Assembly (NCBI GenBank): GCA_035570055.1
Contig: DATMLM010000023.1
Location: 5,876-69,875, forward strand
Direction: 5' to 3'
Source of the DNA: DASRDS01 sp035570055
Lineage (GTDB): Bacteria; Gemmatimonadota; Gemmatimonadetes; Gemmatimonadales; Gemmatimonadaceae
Length of the DNA stretch: 64,000 nt
Each line of letters opens with the position of its first letter. Position 1 is the first letter of the stretch. Positions 24,372-31,745 of the stretch are shown one piece after another. A model generated the notes under the pieces. That model was not told the DNA's origin and did no database searches. It saw only the letters and a program-made list of their open reading frames with translations. The translations under genes and the position numbers were made by a program.

Positions 24372-25529
24372 ATGGCAATCACATCACACCGACTGGTCGG
24401 AATTCTGGAGTTCCGGACGCTGCTAACAAATGAGCTCCACCTACGAGAACACTATGACGCGTTGTTAGCCGACTTCGCGGCAATCCCGACCGGCATGCCG
24501 ATATGGGGCCCCGCCATGTACGGCTCCTTCTCCGCGACCTCGCATTTGCGGTGGCGGTTTCAACGCTCCAATGGATCGGATGACCGGCTAGTGCAAAGCC
24601 TCTGTAGGCGCGCATTCCGTCGGCCACTGACCGAGGCGGTGTTCGTTCTGGATACGGTCTTCGTACCGGATAGCGAGACAATGGCGGAGCTTTCTCCCGA
24701 AATTGGCGAAGGCGGTCTTATCTCACTGGCGGCGAGTATGCTCGCCGATACGCTGCGGAGTCTCGTCTACGCCGCCAACATTGCTCGTCCGGCAACGCTG
24801 ACATCAGTCAGTGTTGCCGTTGCGATGGGAGACGGACGGCAGATGTTCGAGCGACACGATCTAATCGGTGACTTCGGGGCGGTCCGAGAGTACGCCACTC
24901 GGACTGGATGGCCCATCTTCGACGAGTTACCTATCCTCGATGTCTGGGTATGGACCTTGAAGAACTTCCTACCAACCCGTTGCGGCGATAGCCCGCTCTC
25001 CCGTGCATTCAACGCACACACGTACCTGTATGGTGTGGAAATTCCGACTCCCCTCAAGATGTTAGCCGCCCTGATCGGGGTGGAGGCGCTGTTTGGGGGT
25101 GGCTCGACCAATCAACTCATCGAGCGCGTTCACCTATTGCTGGGTCCGTCCAAGGACTTTAGGCGTGACCTCCGACGCATGTACGAAATCAGAAGTGCCG
25201 TTGTGCACGGATCAGCGGGATTTCCTCCACACTTATTCCCATATGCTGACCCCCCTGCATACGCCGGGCGCCGACGAGAGACTGACAAGGCGGCCGACGT
25301 TGGCTCAGCGATTTTGCTTGCCGCGCTTCAACGTTGCGCCAAGGTTGGCGCTAGCCGTCTCGAATACGAGGAGCACCTGACTCATCACACGGAGGACTAC
25401 GATCAGGAGCGCTCGGACGAGATAGGGACGAATTTTGTGCGCTACAGACTATCGGATGTCCAGGCCTACGAGACGGGCGTAAGGCGCGCCATGCGGCAAC
25501 GGTCACGGAAGACCGCGTCGCGAGGTTGA
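24372..25529 (+). CDS. ApeA-like HEPN domain protein
   Basis: 385 residues. The C-terminal third has the HEPN pattern: a helix MLAALIGVEALFGGG, then NQLIERVHLLLG, DFRRDLRRMYEIRSAVVHG, giving the R-x4-H motif (Arg274, His279) used by HEPN ribonucleases. The N-terminal 200 residues have no recognised fold (FRTLLTNELHLREHYDALLA, then TEAVFVLDTVFVPDSETMAE). ApeA-type HEPN proteins act in anti-phage defence by cutting tRNA or other RNA after infection; that role is inferred from the domain and from its deaminase neighbour. Start chosen for its GGAG site. No toxin-neutralising partner is evident next to it. Confidence 0.7.
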   Translation: MAITSHRLVGILEFRTLLTNELHLREHYDALLADFAAIPTGMPIWGPAMYGSFSATSHLRWRFQRSNGSDDRLVQSLCRRAFRRPLTEAVFVLDTVFVPDSETMAELSPEIGEGGLISLAASMLADTLRSLVYAANIARPATLTSVSVAVAMGDGRQMFERHDLIGDFGAVREYATRTGWPIFDELPILDVWVWTLKNFLPTRCGDSPLSRAFNAHTYLYGVEIPTPLKMLAALIGVEALFGGGSTNQLIERVHLLLGPSKDFRRDLRRMYEIRSAVVHGSAGFPPHLFPYADPPAYAGRRRETDKAADVGSAILLAALQRCAKVGASRLEYEEHLTHHTEDYDQERSDEIGTNFVRYRLSDVQAYETGVRRAMRQRSRKTASRG

Positions 25530-25978
25530 TCTCGACGCTCGTGAGCCTCAACGGGGTTGGTCCTTGTCGAGGCCCGCCGCTGCGGTCGCAAGGAATTGGT
25601 TGATCGACGTGCCATGCCGTTCGGCGAGCGCCGTTATGCGCTCGACGTCGGTATCGACAGGCGGATTCCCCGAGAATCTGTCGCGCGATCTTTTGCATTC
25701 GGGTAGAGTTTCACTGGGTGTAGCGCGTAGGATGTCATGAGACCCGGTCCGGCGCACCAGAGTTGATCGTGTGCCCATCGTCGCTACGTTCGATGACCAA
25801 GTGGCCGGCGTTCGAATGCACACGAATGCCGAGTCCAGAAAGAACGAGCGCCCACTCTTCGGGTTATTGGCTTCGGCCGGCGCTAAAGTTTCTCGGCTGA
25901 GTCAAGCATTCGGCAGAGCAAATCTGAAAGGCGATCCCAGGGACCTGGCCAGCCAATATCTGGGTATGAAAACGGCTG
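25530..25978. other. Gene-poor spacer inside the defence region
   Basis: About 450 bp. Contains a ribbon-helix-helix-like remnant (listed separately) and otherwise no supported gene; a plus-strand open frame at 25771-26043 has no ribosome site and atypical composition. Confidence 0.5.
25548..25690 (-). pseudogene. Remnant of a ribbon-helix-helix antitoxin-like gene
   Basis: The frame encodes DTDVERITALAERHGTSINQ followed by FLATAAAGLDKDQ, which resembles the helical part and end of RHH/CopG-like antitoxins (a pattern like 'LAERHGTSINQFL'). The expected N-terminal strand is missing in frame and no standard start with a ribosome site is present. Probably a decayed antitoxin; no toxin neighbour is visible. 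Confidence 0.35.
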
Positions 25979-26170
25979 CTAGTCTTCTTCTCCGACGCTT
26001 TGACTGGACTTTTCCTCTGAGTTGGCAGACGCATCCCGATTGATCAGCGAGGATGCAGTCGTCGTCTCCTTGAAAACCCAATCCGGTACGAGCGCCGCCG
26101 CCCTTTGCACCATAGTCCAAATGGATTGGAGATGGAGGGCTGAGCCAAGAGCCTCACCGCTTTGCGGCAT
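25979..26170 (-). CDS. Small protein gene overlapping the end of the deaminase gene
   Basis: 63 residues from ATG 26170, beginning MPQSGEALGSALHLQSIW and ending in a charged tail (SEEKSSQSVGEED). It overlaps the last 17 nt of the deaminase gene in another frame and has an excellent ribosome site, AGGGAGG six bases before the ATG, lying within the deaminase gene's last codons. That argues for coupled translation. No known domain. Could be a partner or a regulator of the deaminase, or chance; there is no homology evidence from sequence alone. Confidence 0.45.
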   Translation of the reverse strand: MPQSGEALGSALHLQSIWTMVQRAAALVPDWVFKETTTASSLINRDASANSEEKSSQSVGEED

Positions 26171-27746
26171 CAATTACCTCCCTAATCTTGTCGAGATCGC
26201 GAGCGGCCAATGATTCACGGACCAAGTAGTCGAACGGCGAGAAAGGAACGCGTAGACCGATCCCCTCCTTCTTCGTCGCACCCTTGTCGTCTTTTGCTTC
26301 AAGTCTTTTACCCAAGACACTAAGCCTTCCAAAAAATTCTGTGAATCGGCTTGGTGCGATTCCGAAGAAGGTGTCAAACGCGACTCGATCATCTTGGTCC
26401 GAAGCTGGTCCTTCTTCACTTGTCACTCTGATACTGTCCTTGTGCATCTCCGGGGCCAAACTCTTCGGATACGGCTCAATGTACACTACTCGGCGAATGC
26501 CCGCTGCGACGATGTGTTTCGCGCATCCATGACATGGGAAAGTTGTAGAAAAGAGCGTTGCTCCTCTGACGGAGACACCGACCCGAGCAGCCGACGAGAG
26601 AGCTTCCATCTCCGCGTGAACAGCGCGCGTGAACTCCGTCAGGCTCGCGATTCGGGTCTCTTTTAGTCTCTCAACCGCGACCTCTGTCAGCCGAGCTTGT
26701 TGTGTTTGATCCATTCCACCCCAATCGGGGAGAAAGACTTCCAGCATTTCAGCCACGATTTTGTGCTTCATCCTATCGCTCTCGTCATACCCGATGACAA
26801 TATCGCGAGCGTCGCGAGGCGTTCCGTCCGGATGAGGCTCATCGCCCCAATACAAACCGCCAGGCCAGCACGGCACCTCATTTGTCCCTAGCGCCAGGGT
26901 CTCGCTAAATTCGCTGACAATCGAGGCGCCCACTTGGCGAGCCAAGGATGAAGAGCGTAGGCTAGCCGCGTAGGCGAGAAACATTCCATGTTCGTCTCGT
27001 GTCGGAGTCTCTAGCTTCGTTCCAAAGACGAGGTTCAGAAAGCGTTCAATCTGACGATTCGTACGATCTTCTTCCTGCGCACTTTCGACTGCAAAAAACG
27101 CATCAGCGAGATGGAACGTGTCGTTAACCCGCTGGCCGTGCTTCACTGCTTCGTCGGCATCACGATCTATGAGTTGGTCGGCTTGCTCGCCACTCATTCC
27201 GAACGCTTTCAGATTAGCACGGCGCGTCGGCTTCGGAGCAGCCACACCTAACAAGAGAAAATTCCTGCCGTAAATGCTGCGCAGGCGAAATGCTTCCTCC
27301 GGGTGCTTGAGCTGGTCAACAACGAACACAACCTTCGAAAGGTGCCGTGGCTCGGACGCTGGGCGCTCCGCACTCATCTGCGCTGCAGCGAAGAGTGCCA
27401 AAATATCGTTGCGGTACGAATCACCACGAAGCTTTGTTCCCAAGGTCATCAACGTGTCGTACCGTTCGAAATTGGGCAGCGAGAAGATCCCCCCTGACCC
27501 GGCTGCGTAGGCTGCTAGTCTGCTCAGTTTAATCGCTACAACGCCGTACTCACGTTTCTTCAAGGCTTGAGTCAAGAGCGCTACGAAATGCGGGATTGGA
27601 GTACCTATCGGCGAAACGAGCCCGATCACCAGCTCCGGCTGTGTCGGGTAGAAAACAGTATCCAAAGACGCTATCGACGGCTTTGTTTCCTGCGCTGGAG
27701 ACGACTCGCGCTTCACCTTGGGTCTCTTGCGACGGCGTCTCTGCAC
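26154..27746 (-). CDS. avcD: Anti-phage dCTP/dCMP deaminase (AvcD/DCD type)
   Basis: 530 residues from GTG 27746 (TGAGGCACG before it). N-terminal P-loop-like kinase-fold domain with degenerate loop (VIGLVSPIGTPIPHF, about 40-53) and VVFVVDQLKHPEEAFRLR (about 139-156). C-terminal zinc cytidine/deoxycytidylate deaminase domain with the ligands intact: His377-Ala-Glu379 in AVHAEMEAL, and Cys405/Cys408 in FPCHGCAKH. Known relatives deplete dCTP/dCMP during phage infection and starve phage DNA synthesis; in Vibrio the enzyme is held in check by an upstream small RNA, AvcI. The 409 bp before this gene are non-coding, as that model expects. Confidence 0.88.
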   Translation of the reverse strand: MQRRRRKRPKVKRESSPAQETKPSIASLDTVFYPTQPELVIGLVSPIGTPIPHFVALLTQALKKREYGVVAIKLSRLAAYAAGSGGIFSLPNFERYDTLMTLGTKLRGDSYRNDILALFAAAQMSAERPASEPRHLSKVVFVVDQLKHPEEAFRLRSIYGRNFLLLGVAAPKPTRRANLKAFGMSGEQADQLIDRDADEAVKHGQRVNDTFHLADAFFAVESAQEEDRTNRQIERFLNLVFGTKLETPTRDEHGMFLAYAASLRSSSLARQVGASIVSEFSETLALGTNEVPCWPGGLYWGDEPHPDGTPRDARDIVIGYDESDRMKHKIVAEMLEVFLPDWGGMDQTQQARLTEVAVERLKETRIASLTEFTRAVHAEMEALSSAARVGVSVRGATLFSTTFPCHGCAKHIVAAGIRRVVYIEPYPKSLAPEMHKDSIRVTSEEGPASDQDDRVAFDTFFGIAPSRFTEFFGRLSVLGKRLEAKDDKGATKKEGIGLRVPFSPFDYLVRESLAARDLDKIREVIDAAKR

Positions 27747-28152
27747 CGTGCCTCAGAATCGGCAGGAAGGAAAGAAGACAAACGGACGGGACAATTCTGC
27801 CGTGTCGACCGCAAATACGAAAGCCCCCGTCCGTCCCTCGCAGTATCCGGGTGCACGCATAGGGAAAATGGCCTATGCGATCTGTAAATGCGCAGTCGCG
27901 TCGGCTCCACTACATCGGGTATGACACTAGTTGTGGACGGTTCGATGATGCTACGAACGGAACGACCTAGAGGTGCTACGAAGGGTTTTTCCAAACAGAG
28001 CGTCTTCATGCGCCTATAGCTATCCGGTGCCGTCAGCCGAGCGTCAGCGGCCGAGCCGCTGAATTGTGCCGGCCTTTAGATCACCACACCGCCGGTCACT
28101 CTGCAACTGGGGCATTTCTCGGGTAGAAGGTCACTCCCTACGAATATGCTAG
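27747..28152 (-). ncRNA. Candidate AvcI-like non-coding RNA region upstream of avcD
   Basis: 406 bp with no supported protein gene, directly 5' of the deaminase start. Visible structure: inverted repeat CGCATAGG (27856-27863) with CCTATGCG (27872-27879) and an 8-nt loop; hairpin CAGCGGC-CGA-GCCGCTG near 28043; and two related direct repeats, GATGCTACGAACGG and GGTGCTACGAAGGG, near 27950 and 27974. Assignment as an RNA gene rests on position and structure only; promoter and ends are unknown. Confidence 0.4.
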
Positions 28153-28299
28153 CGCCCGAGGAGCAAGCACCACAGCCTCGAGCTCACGTACGACAATAGC
28201 CGCGCCAAGCGCGCCGGCTTCTACATCGATCCCGGCAGTGCCAGCGGTGACGTCACCTCGTTCTGGTTCAACGAGTATCGGTTCATTCGCGTGCCCTGA
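28153..28299 (+). pseudogene. 3' remnant of a truncated host gene at the island edge
   Basis: An open frame with no start, from a stop at 28150 to TGA 28297. It encodes a plausible protein end: HHSLELTYDNSRAKRAG, FYIDPGSASGDVTSFWFN, EYRFIRVP. Codon use is G/C-rich like the backbone, unlike the A/T-richer island to its left. It looks like the C-terminus of a host gene whose 5' part was lost when the accessory DNA arrived, placing the island's right boundary near 28,150. Confidence 0.5.
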
Positions 28300-28394
28300 T
28301 TATCGGACGCAATGGTCGAGTGCGCTCGCGATTTGTGTGTCTTTATTTTTCCGTCCATGCTTAGGAGAACGAAAACGACCGAGGAGAACTACCA

Positions 28395-28886
28395 ATGGAC
28401 GCCCCGAAAACGATCCAGCTCTTTCCCAAAGACGACGACGCGAACGTCGAACCCGGCGAGCTCGCCCACTTGAGCGCGCTCACGGATTACCAGATCGAGG
28501 ACCCGGCTCCGGACATTCGCGGATGGACGGTCAAGCTTCGCGATGGCCAGACCGTGGGGAAAGTCGACGACCTGGTCGTCGATACCGACAACCTGGTCGT
28601 GAGGTACTTCGAGATGAAAGTCGCGCGTGAGTTTCGCCGCGGCGATGACGAGGAGTGGATGCTCATCCCGATCAGCGTGGCCCACCTGGACGATGCCGAC
28701 GACGTCGTTATGATCCATCGGCTGCCGTCGACGATCGCGAAAGCGCGGCGCTCGCGGATCGGCAAGGAGCCGCTGCGGACTCCCACGGACGCCGAGGCAC
28801 TCGCCGTGACCGCCGCATTCGAGCCGCTCGATGAGGGGCCCATCATCGATGCGGTCGAGGACGATCGCCCGTTCACGGGTAACTGA
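28395..28886 (+). CDS. PRC-barrel domain protein
   Basis: 163 residues. After an acidic lead (LFPKDDDANVEPGELAHL) comes a PRC-barrel (about 35-120): IRGWTVKLRDGQTVGKVDDL, VVDTDNLVVRYFEMKVA, then WMLIPISVAHLDDADDVVMI. PRC-barrels occur in the H subunit of photosynthetic reaction centres, in RimM and in many stand-alone stress-associated proteins; the last group fits best since no partners are near. No signal peptide. Strong ribosome site GAGGAG eight bases before ATG. Confidence 0.85.
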   Translation: MDAPKTIQLFPKDDDANVEPGELAHLSALTDYQIEDPAPDIRGWTVKLRDGQTVGKVDDLVVDTDNLVVRYFEMKVAREFRRGDDEEWMLIPISVAHLDDADDVVMIHRLPSTIAKARRSRIGKEPLRTPTDAEALAVTAAFEPLDEGPIIDAVEDDRPFTGN

Positions 28887-28889
28887 GCT

Positions 28890-28949
28890 ATGATTACGGC
28901 CATGAGACTCGCGCTCATGGCCGTTGCGCTTGGCGGGGTTCTCCATTGA
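28890..28949 (+). CDS. Possible 19-residue leader peptide before the MFS gene
   Basis: MITAMRLALMAVALGGVLH, with its stop (TGA 28947-28949) overlapping the TTG start of the transporter gene as TTGA, four bases after the PRC gene. It may couple translation of the poor TTG start to upstream ribosomes, or may be chance. Confidence 0.3.
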   Translation: MITAMRLALMAVALGGVLH

Positions 28950-30172
28950 ATCTCCAGAGGAGGCTGCTGCCCTTCCTCCTCACGCTCTACGTCGTCGCGT
29001 TCATCGACCGCATCAATCTCGGCTTCGCGGCGCTCACGATGAACGCCGAGCTGGGGCTCACCAAGCAACAGTTCGGGTTCGCGGCCGGGATTTTCTTCCT
29101 CGGATACTTTCTGTTCGAGGTTCCCAGTAACCTCATCCTGCACAAGATCGGCGCGCGGGTGTGGATGGCGAGGATCCTGCTCACGTGGGGCGTGATCGCC
29201 ACGCTGACCGGGTTCGTGCAGTCCGCTTCGCAACTCTACTGGGCGCGGTTTGCGCTCGGACTCGCTGAAGCCGGCTATTTCCCCGGGATCGTGCACTATC
29301 TCGGGTATTGGTTTCGGCAACGAGAGAAAGCACGGGCGACGGCGATCATCCTGATGGGGATCCCGCTGGCGAGCATCCTCGGGGCGCCGGTGTCAGGGGT
29401 GATTCTCGATCATGTGCACTGGCTGGGGCTCAGCAGCTGGCGCTGGCTCTTCATTCTCGAAGGATTCCCGGCTGTCATCGGCGCGTTTTTGGCCGGGAAA
29501 TTCCTCCCCAGTCGACCCGCGGATGCTGCGTTTCTCACCGTGGCTCAACGGGCCGACATCGCTGAGTCGGTGAGCCAAGAGGATCGCGCGAAAGTGGCCG
29601 CGGCGGTCCCGACGTGGATCTCGATTCTCCGCGTGTCGCAGCTCAGCCTCATGGGATTTTGCCACGCCTTTGGTCAGTACACGTTCAACTTCTGGCTGCC
29701 ACAGATCTTCAAGTCCGCGTTCGCCGGCGTCTCGAACACAACTGTTGGGCTCCTGGTGATGGTGCCCAATTTGTTGGGTCTCGGCGTGATGATCGCGGTA
29801 TGCCAGCACTCCGACCGCACGCTCGAGCGCCGCTATCACATGGCACTGTCGATCGCGCTCGGCGGCCTCGCGTTGGTGCTGCTCGGTGCGCCACGCTGGC
29901 CGGCCGAGACACTGGCCCTATTCTCCCTCGTCGCGATCGGAGCGTACAGCTTCTTGCCGATCTTCTTCACCGTGCCCGGAGCCTTTCTCTCCGGCTACGC
30001 GGCGGCCGCCGCCATAGCGGTTATTGCCTCGGTGTCGAACATCGGCGGATTCGCGGGACCGTACATCACGGGCGTCATGCAGCAACGCGGTTTGGCGGTC
30101 GCCGGCGTTCTCTATCTGGTCGCAGCCGCCTTGTCGTTGGCGCTCCCGCGCGCCTTGCGAACGATGGCCTGA
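28946..30172 (+). CDS. MFS transporter, anion:cation symporter (ACS) type
   Basis: 408 residues, 12 predicted membrane helices. ACS-subfamily features: FIDRINLGFAALTMNAELG in helix 1, then FGFAAGIFFLGYFLFEVPSN, GARVWMARILLTWGVIATL and GLAEAGYFPGIVHYLGYWF. Relatives import sugar acids, phthalate or other organic anions with protons; substrate is not decided. TTG 28946 is the only start giving a full helix 1. The last 61 nt, encoding the end of helix 12 and tail, also encode the end of the convergent methyltransferase. No catabolic genes adjoin it. Confidence 0.87.
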   Translation: MNLQRRLLPFLLTLYVVAFIDRINLGFAALTMNAELGLTKQQFGFAAGIFFLGYFLFEVPSNLILHKIGARVWMARILLTWGVIATLTGFVQSASQLYWARFALGLAEAGYFPGIVHYLGYWFRQREKARATAIILMGIPLASILGAPVSGVILDHVHWLGLSSWRWLFILEGFPAVIGAFLAGKFLPSRPADAAFLTVAQRADIAESVSQEDRAKVAAAVPTWISILRVSQLSLMGFCHAFGQYTFNFWLPQIFKSAFAGVSNTTVGLLVMVPNLLGLGVMIAVCQHSDRTLERRYHMALSIALGGLALVLLGAPRWPAETLALFSLVAIGAYSFLPIFFTVPGAFLSGYAAAAAIAVIASVSNIGGFAGPYITGVMQQRGLAVAGVLYLVAAALSLALPRALRTMA

Positions 30173-30819
30173 ATCTGCGCGAGCGCGTCGTTCCGCGTCT
30201 GGTCGACGGGTGTGTGCAGCCAGCGCGCGACATCGGTCCACGCACGCGTCAGCCCGTCGTCCTGGTGATGCCGGAGCCGCCGGCGGCGATACTTGTCGAC
30301 CCACAACAGCGCCCGGCCCAATGCCGGCGGCCCGGACCAGCGCAAGCGGTGATCGTAGCCGTCATCCTGCCGCTGGATATCCACCAACTCGGCGCCCGGA
30401 AGCGAGAGGAGTAACGAGCGGAGATCGTGGGAAACCGGCGAGCGCGGCGGTCCGTCGATCCGAAACGTGGCCTTGTGCTCGACGTTGAACTGCGACGGCC
30501 AGAATCCCTGCTCGTAGAGTGCCTCGTCGGGCACGATGACAATGAGATGACCGCCGGGCCGGACGAGACTCCACCACTGCGCCACCGCCTGTCGCGGGTC
30601 GTTCATGTGCTCGAGACAATGGGAGCTGTGCACGCAGTCGAACTCGGCCCCTGCCAGGTATCGCGCAATCTCGTTCGCGTCGCCGTGCTCGCGGTCGAAC
30701 GGTTGCGCGTGCGGCACGACCGGATCCGGTCCCGAGCCGATATCGAGCACGGTGCCCGCGAAGTAGCGCGCACGAAACGCTTCGTCGCGCACCCGGTTGG
30801 TCTTACTCGCTTCTTTCAC
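30112..30819 (-). CDS. SAM-dependent class I methyltransferase
   Basis: 235 residues. The SAM-binding glycine loop VLDIGSGPDPVVPHA (about 24-38), acidic post-motif FDREHGDANEIARYL, then HSSHCLEHMNDPRQAVAQWW and LVRPGGHLIVIVPDEALY match the UbiE/COQ5-like (Methyltransf_11) pattern. Substrate unknown; the basic C-terminus (DKYRRRRLRHHQ) could contact a nucleic acid or acidic partner. Start overlaps the cytochrome stop by ATGA, making it the last gene of a four-gene operon with TetR, amidohydrolase and cytochrome. 3' end overlaps the MFS gene by 61 nt. Confidence 0.82.
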   Translation of the reverse strand: MKEASKTNRVRDEAFRARYFAGTVLDIGSGPDPVVPHAQPFDREHGDANEIARYLAGAEFDCVHSSHCLEHMNDPRQAVAQWWSLVRPGGHLIVIVPDEALYEQGFWPSQFNVEHKATFRIDGPPRSPVSHDLRSLLLSLPGAELVDIQRQDDGYDHRLRWSGPPALGRALLWVDKYRRRRLRHHQDDGLTRAWTDVARWLHTPVDQTRNDALAQIQAIVRKARGSANDKAAATR

Positions 30820-31745
30820 GGCGTGAGCGTACCCGCGTAGGCGGCCGCCGCGATCATGTCGGCCAAGGTCAGCGTCGTCGCGACCGCTCGCATCGGCGCG
30901 CCAGCGGCTGACGACCGCGTGCCCGTGTTGAAGGCCAGCAGCTGTCGCAGAAGGTAGGATGGTGACCGGCCCGCGAGCGGTGGCACGAGCGCGACGCCGC
31001 GGAGATCCGGGCCATGGCAGCTCGAACAGACCGTCCCCGCGAGCGTCTGTCCATGTGCAATGCTGCCGGGGGGCACGTAAGTGGTGTAGGCGACATACGG
31101 ATCATGACGCTCGTGCCGCTCGGCGTCCTCGGGGATTTCGATCAGTCGCTGGCCGAGTGGCTCGACCCCGCCATCAGGCGAGCGAAAGTACAGGCCGCGG
31201 CCGGTGACTGTCTTCGGGACCTCGGTGGCCTCGACCACCCGCCCGCGTTGTCGCGGCTTGACCGTCGCGAAATAGCGCGCGGCCTGTGCGACTTCGTCGG
31301 GCGTCGTCGCGCGGGCGATGTCCGCCATGCGCGCGGCCGGCACCGCGTTGATATTCGTGCCGAGCGATGCGCCCTTTCGCGCACCCGACCTCATGTCCGA
31401 CATCTGGGCGACGATATAGGAGGCCGAGAGACCCGAGAGCATCGCGTTCTCGGGTCGGCCAGCGCCGTCGGCCAGGTGGCAGTAGCCGCAAGCAAGAACG
31501 GACGGCTTCCGGCCTCGCGCGACGACGTCCGGCATCGGCGGATGGGCATCGGGAAACCAGTCCATCACGAAGAACGGATAGTTGGCCTGTGCTTCGGTGA
31601 ACGCTGCGTGGCTTCCCGGTATGTGCAGTGGCGTGATCGTGTCGACGACGCCAGGCGGGCCGCCTGGGGCTGCCGGGCTAACGGGGAACGCCCACGCCGG
31701 GACCTGCATCTGCACCAGCACGATGAGGAGCGCGACGTGTGTCAT
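30816..31745 (-). CDS. Dihaem c-type cytochrome, periplasmic
   Basis: 309 residues from ATG 31745, which overlaps the amidohydrolase stop (ATGA) and gives the signal peptide MTHVALLIVLVQMQVPAWAF. Two haem-binding motifs: CGYCH in VLACGYCHLADGAGRPENAM and CSSCH in CSSCHGPDLRGVALVPPLAG, each followed by the methionine-bearing loop typical of cytochrome c class I (IVAQMSDM, then MRAVATTLTLADMIAAAAY near the end). Likely a small electron carrier or subunit of a periplasmic dehydrogenase. Operon position suggests a link to the amidohydrolase, but the partner oxidase or dehydrogenase is not here. Confidence 0.85.
   Translation of the reverse strand: MTHVALLIVLVQMQVPAWAFPVSPAAPGGPPGVVDTITPLHIPGSHAAFTEAQANYPFFVMDWFPDAHPPMPDVVARGRKPSVLACGYCHLADGAGRPENAMLSGLSASYIVAQMSDMRSGARKGASLGTNINAVPAARMADIARATTPDEVAQAARYFATVKPRQRGRVVEATEVPKTVTGRGLYFRSPDGGVEPLGQRLIEIPEDAERHERHDPYVAYTTYVPPGSIAHGQTLAGTVCSSCHGPDLRGVALVPPLAGRSPSYLLRQLLAFNTGTRSSAAGAPMRAVATTLTLADMIAAAAYAGTLTP

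Noticed and set aside
25771..26043. 90-residue plus-strand frame in the island
   Set aside because: No ribosome site or family resemblance, and it conflicts with the better-supported small gene on the other strand.
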